Shown: in pieces, positions 19,004 through 30,061 of the stretch | Layout of the letters: every line of letters begins with the position of its first letter | How positions within the stretch are numbered: the first letter of the stretch is position 1 | Assembly (NCBI GenBank): GCA_013416795.1 | Contig: RQSC01000002.1 | Location: forward strand, 424,816 to 488,815 | DNA: 64,000 nt | Direction: 5' to 3' | DNA from: Prasinococcaceae sp. CCMP 1430 | Lineage: Eukaryota; Prasinodermophyta; Palmophyllophyceae; Prasinococcales; Prasinococcaceae | Position numbers and translations under genes: made by a program | Notes under the pieces: model-generated | Told to the model about the DNA's origin: nothing | The model's database searches: none | What the model saw: only the letters and a program-made list of their open reading frames with translations

Positions 19004-20273
19004 CGCCGCCGCCACCGCAGCCTCCGCGGCCGCAAACGCAGCACGATCGCAGCAACCAGCGGCCGTCCCCTCCCTCTCCCTCTCTTCCGAACCCACCGAC
19101 TCGCCCCCGCCCCGNGCGACGGCGCGCGCGCGCGCGCGCGCGGCCGCACAACGCCAGCGAGCGAAAAAGGGGAGGGGAGACTGGGCCGGGCGAGGCGAAA
19201 AAGCGCGCGCGCGTATCTTTTCGGCGCGCGGCGGCGGCCCGCCCCCCGCGCGAACCCAACCGTCCCCGGAATGGTCGATTCGATTGATTGATTGATTGAT
19301 TGATGTGACGCCTGCCGCTTCGTCGAACGGACGGGCCCACCGCACGCGCATGTGATTGTGATGGACGACGACGACGGCGAGCTCTCGCTCGTCTGCACGC
19401 CGCCGCACGCAACGGCGAGCAAAAGGCCACCGCGACAGAGGCCGGGCGGCGAGCGGATGTGCATGCGACGAGGGGGTGCCGTGCGCTTCGCGCCCCCGGG
19501 ACGCCTGCAGTCAAAGGTGGTCCGGCAGCCCCGCGTCGACGCTCGGTCGGTCGGTCGGTCGGTGCGTCGGTCTGCGGGCGGGCAGGGCAGCAGCAGCAGC
19601 GGCCGGGACACGCGGGTCCCCGCCCCCCCTCGCCCTCCTCGCACCAGCGAGGCAGCCAGAGGACCCGCTCTTCTACAACGTACAACGGCGAGCCTAAAAA
19701 CCCTTATTATAAACCCTTAATTCCAAACCTTAACCCCCCTAACCCCGGGCGAACACCCGCCCGCTGCCCATCCCACCCGCTCGGCTGGGAAAAAAAAAAG
19801 GGTACGCCGTCATCAAAACGAATCTCCTTTTTTAAAAACCATTTTTGGCCGCTTTTATTTTTGTGGCCTTTTTCCCCAGGTGGCAAGCCCCGCTCCGCGG
19901 GAGTTCCTTGGATTTGATGGTGCGTGCTGCGCGGCGCAGCACCGGCACAGGAAAAAAAAAAACGCAGAAAAAAGCACGGCAACAGCACGGCAACAGCACA
20001 GAAAAAAAAAAAAAAACACAGGAAAAACACAGCAAAAGCAACAGCGCACGGCAAACGCGCGTGCGGTATGATGCGCGTGGTATGGAGCGCGACGCGCCCG
20101 CGGCCCCTTCCGTTTTTTTTTCCCCCCGCGTTGTTTTTGTCGCGCGGCGCTTTCGCGCGGCGTTGCGTTTTTTTTTTTTTGCGTCGCGCGCGCGCGAGGA
20201 GGGATCCGCGCGTGGGTAGGGCGCGCGCATGTGCGGCTCGGGGGGGTCACTGTCATTCGTATAACGTTCGTCN
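19004..20273. other. Low-complexity, poorly assembled region with two single-N joins
   Basis: Holds the cyclin C 5' flank, N at 19115, an alternating GC tract, a (TGAT)n microsatellite (about 19282-19304), CGGT repeats near 19550, an AT-rich stretch with degenerate CCCTAA-like pieces (19695-19750), then many A or T homopolymers of 8-14 bases (19785-20185), and N at 20273. The homopolymers and Ns suggest contig ends of doubtful quality. I see no supportable gene. Confidence 0.6.
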
Positions 20274-21012
20274 TGGCCGAGCCCCCCGCGGCGGCGCCCG
20301 CAGCGCCAGCGTCTCCAAGGCGTGCCTGGTTGACCAGCTTGCGCTGCCCCTCCACAGTACACACCTGCTCGTCGTAGTCAAGCTCGCGCGAGTTGTACTC
20401 GTCTATCTCGTCCTGGAAGTCCCCGAGATTGTTGATGTGCTCCCACGTGCACTCCGAGTACGGCAGCCCGACCCATTTGCAAAGGTACTCTTCGCCTTCC
20501 TCACCCTCGCGCTGCGACACGATGCGCTCCACTTTTTTGTGGTCGGACATGACATTGGCTTCCATCTCCGCCGAGATGGCCTCGGCCTCGAGCTCCTCCT
20601 CCGTCATGAAGGCATGCTCCGCCACCTCGCTTTCCTTGCGTTTCATGTAGTTGGTCACGCGTTTGAAGCCGCCCAGCTGTTCGAGCGTCGCGTACGAATC
20701 CCAGCTGTTGTGCATGTGCGAGTATCCCTTCCACTTGACGAGGAACTCGGCCTTCTTCCAATTGCGCGGTGGCCTGAGGTCGTCGAGCTGCGGGTGCGAC
20801 GTCCCGTCGTCGACATACTCGCCCGCGGCCTTCTCGAGCTCAATGTCCTGCCGTTCCTCCACGCCGGGCCTGTGCGCGATCACCAGTTCCACCGCATCGC
20901 CCTCCTCCTCAGGCGCGGCGTACTCGTAGCCCGACTGCTCCCACTCACGAAGCTCCGCCTCCTCCTCGCTGTCCATGAGGTCTGCGTCGGAGTCTGTGTC
21001 CTCGTTGTACAT
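20274..21012 (-). CDS. CHD1-type chromatin remodeller, N-terminal double chromodomain (cut at N 20273)
   Basis: About 246 codons, from ATG 21012 to the join. After an acidic start come two chromodomains: FLVKWKGYSHMHNSWDSY (about 100-118) and EYLCKWVGLPYSECTWEH (about 185-203), with conserved aromatic cage residues and the characteristic spacing of CHD1. CHD1 proteins bind methylated H3 tails and use a Snf2-type ATPase to slide nucleosomes. The ATPase domain should follow but the sequence stops at the single N. The matching C-terminal end of a CHD ATPase lies at 37675-38094, at the other end of the same contig. Confidence 0.85.
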
Positions 21013-21065
21013 GCCCTAATCAAGGGCGAGACGCGCGCGGCGGCGGCCACCCAAGCGGGGTACAG

Positions 21066-24000
21066 ATGCATCGAAGCGCGCCGGCTCGCGCCGCTCGCGC
21101 GCGAGTGCGTGGCCGTCCGGCGGTCGCAGCGCGAGCGCGCCAGCGGCGGCCGCGAGCTGCGCGCCAAGCGCCACAAGGAGGTGGCGCTGTACCACTCGCG
21201 CGCCGAGCGCGCCCACGCCAAGAGCCGCGAGCTCGACCACAAGAAGATGATGGAGGCGCTCAAGGCCAACAACATCGAGGCGTACCGCGAGATGCTGCTG
21301 CAGCAGGCGCCAGCGGGCGGCGAGGGCGCGCTGGACACGACGCAGCGCGCCGAGGCGCTCGAGGGCTTCCTCGCGCAGACGGAGCGCTACGTGAGCACCA
21401 TCTCGCAGAAGGTGGCCGCCGTCAAGATGCAGCAGCAAATCGCCGAGGCCGCCACCAAGGCCGCCGAGGCGGCAGCCGCGAAGGGCCTCGAGGACGAAGA
21501 GGTCGCCGAGGAGGGCCGCCGCGCCGCCGAGGAGGCCGCCGCGGGGCTGGCGGGCGGCGAGGCGGCGAGCAGCGCCGCCGGCGCAGCCTCGGACTCGGCG
21601 TCGTACTACGGCCTGGCGCACTCGGAGAAGGAGACCATCACCGAGCAGCCGAAGATGCTGCTGCTGGGCAAGCTGCGCCCCTACCAGATGGTCGGCCTGC
21701 AGTGGATGGTCAGCCTGTACAACAACCGCCTGAATGGCATCCTGGCGGACGAGATGGGCCTCGGCAAGACCGCGCAGACGCTCGCGCTCATCGCGTACCT
21801 CATGGAGAACAAGGGAAACTACGGGCCGCACCTGATCATTGTGCCCAATGCGGTGGTCATCAACTGGAAGGGGGAGATCCAGCGCTGGCTGGGCAACGCC
21901 GTGTCGACGCTCATCTACGTGGGCAACCGCGAGGAGCGCCTCAAGCTGCTCGAAGACGTGTCCGCGCCGCGCTTCAACATCATGGTGACCTCGTACGACT
22001 TCGTCATGCGTGACCGCGCGCGGCTCTCGCGCGTCGAGTGGAAGTACATCGTCATCGACGAGGCGCAGCGCATGAAGGATCGCGAGTCGCGCCTCAGCCG
22101 TGACCTGGACCGCTTCTCCTCGCAGCGCCGGCTGCTGCTCACGGGCACGCCTCTCCAGAACGACCTCATGGAGCTCTGGTCGCTGCTGAACCTTCTTTTG
22201 CCCGACGTCTTCGACAGCGCGGGGTGGTTCGCTGACTGGTTCGCCAAGACCGCCGACCCGGACGAGGCGAGCGGCGAGGATGCCTGGCTCGAGCAGGAGA
22301 AGCGCACCATTGTGGTGCACCGCCTGCACCAGATTCTCGAGCCGTTCATGCTCAGGCGGCTGGTGGAGGACGTGGAGAAGAGGCTTCCGCCCAAGGTGCC
22401 GCACGTCGTGCACTGCCGCATGTCGGGCTGGGAGGCATACGTATATCAGTGGGTCAAGTGGACCACCACGGTGCGCGTGGACCCTTCGATGGCCTACGCG
22501 CGGCCTCTGCCTCCCGGGCGCAACTGGACGTCTCTGCAGAACCGCTGCATGGAGCTTCGCAAGGCGTGCAACCACCCGTGGCTGACGGCCTCGCGCGGCC
22601 CTATTGGCGGCCCGCCGGCAGCACCGCACCGCGGCGTGGCGGGCCCTGCGACGGTGATGACGTGCGGCAAGCTGCACGTGCTGGACCGCATGCTGGTGAA
22701 GCTCAAGGCGTCGGGCCACCGCGTGTTGCTCTTCTCGACCATGACCAAAATGCTCGACATTCTTGAGGACTACGTGACCTGGCGGTTCGGTGCGCGCTCA
22801 TGGCTGCGCATTGATGGCAGTACCGCGCTCACCGAGCGTGAGACCGCCATCAACGAGTTCAACGCGCCCAACTCGCGCGTCTTCATGTTCCTGCTGTCCA
22901 TCAAAGCTGCTGGACGTGGCCTCAACCTGCAGACGTCGGACACGGTGATCATGTACGACCCTGATCCCAACCCCAAGGCGGAGGAGCAGGCCGTGGCGCG
23001 CTCGCATCGCATCGGGCAGACTCGAGAGGTGCGTGTGTTCTACATGGAGGCGCTCGCGCCTGCGGACCCGTCGTGGATGGGGGCGCTCGGCGCTGGGGCC
23101 GAGGGTGGCCCAGACCGTACCAGCGGTGCGGGTGCAAGCGGTGGCGAGAGCGCAGAGGCTCATGCGGGCGCGCTGGGCGACCAGAGTGGTATGGCCACCA
23201 ACGGTGCACGTGGCGCGGGCGCAGTTGCCGACATGGACGTCGACGGTGGTGCGGCGGATGACCTTGCCGGTGGCAACGCTGATGACTGCGCCGATGGCGC
23301 CGATGGCGGTGCGCATGGCGGCAGGGGCTCCAATGCCGTGTGTGAGTCCATCGAGGGCATCGTGAGGAACACCATCCAGAAGCGGAAGATTGAGATGGCC
23401 GAGGAAATCATCGACGCGGGCAAGTTTGACCTGAACACGAGTGCCGGTGAGAAGAAGGACACGCTCGAGAAACTGCTGCAAGCGCAGGCGGAGGGCAAGG
23501 CGGAGGTGCGCGTCCTGCGCGCGCCTGGCGCTTCCGAGCTCAACCGCATGCTCGCGCGCAACGACCGAGAGCTCCGTGACTTCGAGGCGATGGACCGCCG
23601 TGATGAGGGGTGGATGCCGCCGCTGCTCACACCGTCCGATGTGCCCATGTGGCTTCGCCCGTCGCGGCGCGACCTCGTCGCGGCGTTGATGGACCGCGCG
23701 AACGCCGGCAAAGGTGTCAAAGCCGGCACGCTCGGCGAACACACCGAGGCGATCATGCGGTGGGCGCAAGAGGAGCACGCTCGCAGCGGCCGCGTGGCCG
23801 GCTTGGGTGCAATTGATGCGGAGCTCACGGGCTTTGGGCGCGGGCTGCGTGGCGCTGCCAGCAGGGGTAATCTCTCGGGGCTTGGCGATCCTCAGCCTGC
23901 GGCGGAGGCGGTCGACCTCACTGCCGTGGCAGATGAGCCATTCGAGGATGCGGTCTTCCCCGACGCGCCAACTAGGGAGAGCGCACCCCCCCCGCTGGGA

Positions 24001-25224
24001 TTCTTTGACCCGAAACAGGCTGAGCTCTCCCTCGCGCGCTTTCAGGGCAGGTGCATGCCCGAGCACGAACACGCGGCGATTGAGGCTGCCCTCACGCGGC
24101 TGCGAATGGAGCGCTCATCGCGGTTCTTCGCGCGCGTGCCCACCCGCCGCGAGGACGGGGAGTACTACCATAAGGTGTTCTACCCGATCGACCTTGCCTT
24201 CATCGAGGACGAGCTCGCGCGTGGGAGGTACGCAAACCCGGGCGCAGTCGTGGCCGACCTGCACACAATGCTGGGGAACGCCGAACTCTATTACGAGGCA
24301 GGTAGCAGTATAGTAGCAGCAGCAGCTGAGATGCGCGCGGCCGTTGAGCGCGTGGCGGCGGAGCTGCTCAGCCGCGAGGAGCTCGAGGCCGCTCGATTGG
24401 CGGGCGCCAAACCGGCTGGTGCGAATGACGACGCAGCCGCTGCGGCGGTAGCCGTGCCTCTGCCTCAGGCGCCGCAGGCGGGCTCCAAGAAGATCAGTGC
24501 GGCAGCAGTGGCCGCTGCGCGGCAGGCGACCAAAGCGCGCTCGCTTGCAGCCGACGCGCCGGCGGACCCACCCGCAGATGCACCAGCAAACGCGTCGGCC
24601 GCACCAGGCGCGGACGGTGGCGGGCCTGCTGCGCCAGCAGCGGATGGACCCCCTGCAGCCGCTGGGCCTGGCGCGCAAGCGGCAGCCTGCGCGCCAGGCG
24701 CAGCGGGTGCCGCGCCCGACGCCTCACGCGACCACAAACCGAAGAAGGAAAAGAAACACAAGAAAGACAAAAAGGCCAAGAAGGAACGCAAGCTTGCCAA
24801 GCGACTTCGTGACCAGTCGGAGGCTGGCGGCGGCGCGCACACGTACACCGAAGGCGCGAACACTGCACCACTTCCTGAGGGCTCGCTGATGAGCGATGAC
24901 GTCAACGGCGGCGACGGCGATGTGTCAACGAAGCTAGGCGCACCGAACGTGGCGGGGCCCTCAAAAGACGTCGTGACCTCCGGCGAGGCCGGCGCTGCGC
25001 ACATGCATATGCATGGCAATGGCGGTGCAGCAGGCGTTGGTGCTGTGCACGCATCCGCCCCCATTGCTGCTTCTGCGGGGCCCTCCGCGACGGAGCCACC
25101 TGCGCCGGTGCGGCGCCTCGCCATCAAAGTCAAGCGCCCGCGTCTGGACGCACCCGCCGCCGCGGGGGCAACCGCGGATGGAGCGGCGCAGCCACAGGCG
25201 GCTCATCCGCCGCAGCAGCAGTGA
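21066..25224 (+). CDS. BRM-type SWI/SNF chromatin-remodelling ATPase, N-terminus incomplete
   Basis: Open frame of about 1,385 codons. In order: HSA domain (RAKRHKEVALYHSRAERAHA, KKMMEALKANNIEAYREML), Snf2 ATPase with motif I DEMGLGKTAQT, motif II DEAQ (usual DEAH/DEGH), motif III LTGTPLQNDLMELW, motif V AGRGLNLQTSDTVI and motif VI QAVARSHRIGQTREVRVF, then a SnAC-like stretch (AEEIIDAGKFDLNTSAGEKK, RNDRELRDFEAMDRRDEGW), and a C-terminal bromodomain-like block with YYHKVFYPIDLAFIEDEL. The DPDPNPKAEEQAVAR segment is like plant BRAHMA. Lys-rich and His-rich low complexity closes the protein. There is no ATG ahead of the HSA domain; the frame seems to enter through an AG acceptor (GGTACAG, 21065), so an upstream exon is missing. 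Confidence 0.9.
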
Positions 25225-25381
25225 GGTTCTACTCGCTCGCTGCGTCAACGTAATGACGGTGGATTATTTTCTTGGGAAGCTCCGCCCCACCCGCCGTGCC
25301 GCACGCGGGCTTGCCCCCCGCGGAGGCGAGGCGATGTGTGCTGCTTGTAGTCGTGCTATATTACGTCGCAAGGCCTAAGCA

Positions 25382-27155
25382 TCAAAACGCCCCAGCGCCA
25401 CGCGCGTCCCTGCCGGCGAGTTTGCCGAAGACAGGGGCGAAACCGCCCCTGCTGATTGCCTGCAGTCGCTCCGACGGAGATTCCGCGGCGTGAAGGCGCA
25501 AGCGCTCCACCATCCCCCAAGCGGCTCGCGCCCTCGTTTCCTCCATTTCAGCCCCGCTCTCCCCCCCGACGCTCTGTAGCTGCTCGCGCAGGCCCGTGGC
25601 GGTCGCTCGCTCCGCATCGGCCACCTCCAATGCCGCTGCCAGCTGCCGTTCGAGCTCCCACACGCGGTGCGCCAGCGACTCGACGGACCCCTTGCGCTGG
25701 TACAGGTCGTCGCTCCCCTCTCCGACAACGTCCTCGCCCTTGAGAAAGTTTGCAACCACCGTGTTGAGGTCCTCAATCTCAATCAGGAACGCGTCGTGGC
25801 CGTGGGGCGAGCGTATGGTGTGTAGCCGCGCGTTGGGCATGTGCGAGGCCACCTCCGCCTGCAATTCGAGGGGGTACAGCACATCCGAGTCTATCCCCAC
25901 CACGAGCGCCCGATGCGGGAGCGAGCGCAGCACATCCGCGTACTCGCCCCTCCCGCGACTCACGTCGTGCGAGTCAAGCGTGTGGGTGAGAGCCACGTAG
26001 CAATTGGCATCGAAGCGGTCGATGAATTTGGAGCCCTGGTGGTACAGATAGCTCTGCACCTGGAAGAAAGGCAGGTTGGAGGTGGATGAGGCGGACGAGA
26101 CGCCGCTCCCAACGCGAAAAGTCTTGGACCCCGCATCCGCAGGCGGATGCGCGCTCCCGCCGCCGCCCTCCCCCCCGTTGCTACCGCCCTGACTTGGCAC
26201 CTGCTGCAGGCCGCGGTTGAACTTCTCGGCGACGCTCGCGGGTGCCCTGTACTGAAGCATTGCCATCATGCGCGCGGTCGCCAGCCCCGCGTTCGGTGGC
26301 GCGTCGTCGCCGTAGCGCCCACCCTTCCACTTGTGGTCGGCGTAGATGGCTTGCCTGTGCGCTTCTGAGATACCGATCTGCCAATCTGCGAGAGCGCGCG
26401 CGCGTCAGAGGACCTGCAGGGGACGCGCATCATTTTCACACAGTGGCCCCCGTGAAGCCAGCTGCACGGTCGCATGCACCCGCGCATCCGCTTAGCCCCC
26501 TCGCGTACGCCCGCGCCCACGCGCCCGCATGCGCACTCGTACCCGTGTGTCTGCCGCACCCTGCGATCATGACCACGCTGCCCACAAAGTCCGGGTGGCA
26601 TGCAGCCCACTCCAGCGCGAGCATGGAGCCCATGCTGCCCCCCAGGACGCAGCGCAGCCTCGTCACGCCCAGCTCGCGGAGCAGCGCATACTGGGCGGCC
26701 ACGTTGTCGCGCATTGTCACTGGTGCGGGGAAGTCTGCGCCGTACCGCGCTTGCTCTGTCACTGCGGCCTTGTCGTCGCCATCTGCGTCACCGGCGCCGG
26801 CAGGCATGGGTGTCACGGGGCTCGTCGACCCGTAGGGGCTGCCCAGGTAGTTGACGCACACCACGAAGAGCTTGGTCGTGTCGAGCGCGTAGCGCTCGCC
26901 CTCGCCTATCATCTCGGCCCACCACTCGTGCACATTGCTGTTTGAGGTGAGCGAGTGGCCTACGATCGCCGCATTGTCTCCCGCCGCATTGAGCTCGCCG
27001 TAGCACGTGTATGCCAGCGTGCAGCGCGCCAGCTCGTCGCCGCACTCGAGGCGCAGCGGCGCCTCCAGCACGAGCGTGCGCGCCTCCGGCGGCACGCCGA
27101 AGCCCGCCTTCATGTGGTCGCCGGGAATGGCGCCGCCATCGCCGTCGTTCGCCAT
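25382..27155 (-). CDS. metX: Homoserine O-acetyltransferase (MetX family) with C-terminal coiled coil
   Basis: Exons in coding order 27155-26543 and 26385-25382, 538 aa. The 157-nt intron joins CGRHT to DWQIGISEAHRQAI, restoring the family's H-x-W-Q-I-x-x-x-E-x-x-R-x-A-I element. The alpha/beta-hydrolase core has NYLGSPYGSTSP, the nucleophile elbow GGSMGSMLALEWA, the Asp strand VVGIDSDVLYPLELQ and the catalytic His in SPHGHDAFLIE. The enzyme acetylates L-homoserine with acetyl-CoA, the entry to methionine by direct sulfhydrylation or transsulfuration. A long acidic/coiled-coil tail after VVANFLKG (about 140 aa, ELERQLAAALEVADAERAT) is not part of the usual enzyme. A Gly/Ser-rich insertion sits in the lid. 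Homoserine succinyltransferase activity or serine acetylation cannot be excluded from sequence alone. Confidence 0.88.
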
Positions 27156-27681
27156 CGCCGCGATCACGCCCAATCTCCCTCCCTCTCCCACTGCCGCCTG
27201 GCGCCCAGCGCCCACGCTGTGGCGAGCGCGAGCCGCAGCAGCGGCGGCGGCAGCAGCAGCACCGCACCCCCGCAGCAGCCGCCGATCGGGCACGCACTCT
27301 TCCCGTTTTCCGCCGCGCGCGCAACGCGTCCACTGTCCGGAAAGTCGCACGCTGCGCGCGGGGTGCGTTCTGATGACGGGGCGGACGAAAGCGGCAAACG
27401 CGCCCCCGCCCCCCACCCGCCCCCCAGGGGGAGAACATCGAGAAAATAAAAAGAAATGGTATCATGGAGTGGGTTGGCACGTTCGGGGCTGCCACGTCGG
27501 ACGCCGCCTGCCACGCCTCCCACCGCACCTCCTCGCGCCACAGCCGGCGCGCGGCGCGGCGCGAGGGCGGGTCCGCGCGCCCTGCGGCACCGGCCCGTCG
27601 ATCGCCTCCGTGGGGCGGCCGTGCCGGTCGGACGAGCTGGAGGTGGTCGCCTCCGAGGGCCGGCCGGCCGGCGCGGGCGAG
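27156..27681. other. Intergenic, divergent promoters of metX and methyltransferase
   Basis: Contains a short poly-CAG/CGG stretch (27235-27270), C- and G-runs near 27400-27430, and an AT-richer island with AAATAAAAAGAAATGG at about 27444-27459. Some of it may be 5' coding sequence of the methyltransferase, since the frame is open back to about 27360. Confidence 0.45.
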
Positions 27682-28629
27682 ATGCCGCCGGCGAGGCGCG
27701 CCGACTTCGAGTCGATGGGGATCTACCTGGACGGCCGCCTGGGCAACGAACTGCGCGAGCTCGAGGCTGCGCGAGCCGGCGACGCCGGCTGGAAGCTCCG
27801 GGCTGCCGATCTGTATGCGCTTGCGACGATGCACTACCTCGGCGAGGAGCCGCTTGAGCGCATGGCGCTCGCGTGCGCCCTCGAGGCGCGCGCAGCGGGC
27901 GACTGCGGCAGTGGGGGTGGGGGCGGGGAGGGTGGTCCGACGATCAAGCACATTCTCGACGTTGGAAGCGGCTACGGCGGCGACGCGAATCTGCTTGCCG
28001 AGCGGTACGCGTGCCGAGTGACGGCGCTCGAGCTGCAGTCGCACATCTCGCAGGCCGCAGCAGCTATGACGCGCGAGGTGGGCGGCGCGCCCGCCACGTG
28101 CGTCGCGCACGTGCATGGGGACATCACGCAGGCGGAGACGGTGCGCGCGGTGTGCGGCGCGCACGGCGCGAACAAGAGCGAGCTTCACGACGGCGCGGTC
28201 TCCGTACTGGTCATACTGCACGTGCCGGCTTCGCGACGCGGCGCGTGCTTTGAGGGCATACGCAAGGCGCTGCGACCAGGCGCCTGCCTCTACCTCGAGG
28301 ACTACTACGCGCGAGGAAAGCTCAGCGAGCGCGATGTGAGCGAGCTCGCGGGAACGGTCGCCTGTCCTGGACCGCTGCCAGACAAGGACGCGTACGTGGA
28401 CGAAGTCACCGCGGCGGGCTTCGAGCTCGAGAGCTTCGAGGACATGACCGAGCGGTGGGCGGAGTACGTGCAGGCGCGCTTCGACGCTTGGGGCGCGAGC
28501 CGTGAGCGCCACCTTCGCGTCCACGGCGAGGAGCTGCACGCCGAACTCACGCACTTCTACTCCACTGTCCGCGGGCTCTTCAAGCGCGGCGGACTTGGGG
28601 GCTGCAGAATCGTCGCGCGCGCGGTCTAA
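27682..28629 (+). CDS. SAM-dependent methyltransferase (class I)
   Basis: 315 aa from ATG 27682. Motif I is ILDVGSGYGGDANLLA, followed by the acidic strand end VTALELQ, and HVHGDITQ at the motif II position. VSVLVILHVPASRRGACFEG and RKALRPGACLYLEDYYARG match the post-motif region of small-molecule N- or C-methyltransferases of the phosphoethanolamine/sarcosine group. The remainder, VACPGPLPDKDAYVDEVTAAGF, resembles the lid region of that group. The acceptor is not evident. The reading frame is open upstream of the chosen ATG (EVVASEGRPAGAGE), so the N-terminus may be longer. Single exon as far as visible. Confidence 0.7.
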   Translation: MPPARRADFESMGIYLDGRLGNELRELEAARAGDAGWKLRAADLYALATMHYLGEEPLERMALACALEARAAGDCGSGGGGGEGGPTIKHILDVGSGYGGDANLLAERYACRVTALELQSHISQAAAAMTREVGGAPATCVAHVHGDITQAETVRAVCGAHGANKSELHDGAVSVLVILHVPASRRGACFEGIRKALRPGACLYLEDYYARGKLSERDVSELAGTVACPGPLPDKDAYVDEVTAAGFELESFEDMTERWAEYVQARFDAWGASRERHLRVHGEELHAELTHFYSTVRGLFKRGGLGGCRIVARAV

Positions 28630-29135
28630 AGTGCGCAGGGGGGAGGCACACAACATCACCGTAATAAGATCAGGCGCGGCCAGAGCGCACGGCGTCGAGC
28701 AGACGCAGGCGTTGGCGCCCTGCTTCTCGGCGATGCTCAGCGCCATGCCCACGAGCTGCACGCGTGCGGTACCAACCGCCGCGACGGTGACAAGCGTGAA
28801 TTCCTTGTTGCGCGCCTTGCGGGGCATTGCGCGGGCAGCGGCATGCGCCCGCTCGCCCGAGGGTGCGCTGCGCGTCCGCTCAAGGGCCATCAATATTTGG
28901 GGTTCGCGACGCCGTCCCCGTGCGAGGGCGGCACAGCGCGCGCGCCGCGCGGCTTGTGCCTGTGTGGCGCGCGGGGTGGTGTTGGTGGGGCGGCGCGGCA
29001 GCGCGGCGGGAGGTGCGGCGCAGTGGAGGCACGCACTCGACTCGCGGCGGGGGAGGCGAGCCTTGCTGCTCGACCCTCCTCCCAGACACGCGCGTGCGCG
29101 CGCACGCACGCTCCAGCTGCGGGGCGGCTGCGGCC
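28630..29135. other. Intergenic
   Basis: About 0.5 kb between two plus-strand genes. A minus-strand frame reads KEFTLVTVAAVGTARVQLVG near 28750-28810, but it has no convincing start or stop and runs straight into the methyltransferase antisense. I see no supportable gene. Confidence 0.4.
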
Positions 29136-29435
29136 ATGATCGGCGCGGGCTTCGCCGCAGCGGGCGCAGCCGCACGGCGCGCGGCGGGGCCCGCACGGCG
29201 CGGCATGGCGTACGTCGCGCCCGGTGAGCGCGAGAAGAGGCTTTTAGCGCCCGACCCGCGCATCAACCAGTACGTCGTCGACTACGCGCAGCTCTGCGCC
29301 GTGAGCGCTGTCGGCGTCACCGCTGCAACGGCGATGATCGCCGTCATATGGTACCCCATGGTTGAGGGATTCTACAACAAGTGGTTCGGCTGGGGGCCGG
29401 AGTACAGGAAGCAGCTCGAGGCCGCCAAGAAGTGA
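29136..29435 (+). CDS. Small single-pass membrane protein, possibly mitochondrial
   Basis: 99 aa, not recognised. The N-terminus (about 1-23) is Ala/Arg-rich without acids, like a mitochondrial presequence. Then comes a polar stretch with LLAPDPRINQYVVDYAQL, one hydrophobic helix of about 20 residues (VSAVGVTAATAMIAVIWYP), and an aromatic/basic tail FYNKWFGWGPEYRKQLEAAK. Size, presequence and one transmembrane helix are usual for supernumerary subunits of respiratory complexes, but that is inference only. The frame has a normal codon bias and a clean stop. Confidence 0.6.
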   Translation: MIGAGFAAAGAAARRAAGPARRGMAYVAPGEREKRLLAPDPRINQYVVDYAQLCAVSAVGVTAATAMIAVIWYPMVEGFYNKWFGWGPEYRKQLEAAKK

Positions 29436-30061
29436 GGGGCTGGCTTTCAGCCGGGCTCGTCCTGCGTGCGGCGCGTGCTGCGCGCCCCAGCCGCGCGTGC
29501 GCGGCGGCGGCGGAACTGATTTTTTTTTACCTGGGCAATGGCCGTGCGGCGCTCGCCACTGGCGGCGCCACCGTCGCGCCTTCCTGCACGCGCGTGGGAG
29601 CCCAATTAATTTGCCTCCTTTGGCACTGCACCCGCGCACAGTGCCGTCAGCCCTCGCATCGCCACCAGATCTCTCGCAGAGCTGCAGGCCACGCTCGCCG
29701 GTGCCGGCACATGCGCGCGGCGCCGACGCCCTCGAGCGCAGATGTGGGCGGACAGAGAGGCAGTCGTGCGCAGCATCGCAGCATCCTGTGCGCAGCGTAC
29801 CGCTCGCAGCTTCCACTAGTGGCGTGCCTGCGAGCTTCCGCCAAGTCCTGTTCGGCCGCGCAGTCCATCCCTGTGCCCGGGAAGCGTGGGTACCTAGGTA
29901 CAGTACTACTACCAGTGCTTTATCGTTAATGGTACAGGCCGCCCGTGCGAGCATCGGCAGCGCGAGCCGCCGTGCAGCAGCAATGGCGCTCGCGCTCGCC
30001 CGCCCAGGTCAGCAGGCCACCGCTACGCCTGGCCCCGAGGCTCGTGGCCGTCGCTCCTAGT
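29436..30061. other. Intergenic, convergent 3' flanks
   Basis: About 0.6 kb between convergent genes. It has a T tract (29519-29528) and a less GC-rich part near 29885-29935 with GTACAGTACTACTACC. No gene, RNA or repeat is evident. Confidence 0.5.

Noticed and set aside
19855-20272. Continuation of the CHD frame to the left of the N at 20273
   Set aside because: Beyond the N the sequence is Lys/Arg noise from homopolymers and has no CHD similarity.
19924-21065. Long plus-strand extension of the BRM frame
   Set aside because: It is antisense to the CHD chromodomains and crosses an N; residues are not like any SWI/SNF N-terminus.
28640-28830. Minus-strand stretch reading KEFTLVTVAAVGTARVQLVG, possibly a small protein
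   Set aside because: No start, stop or splice site could be placed, and the frame continues as noise through the methyltransferase antisense.
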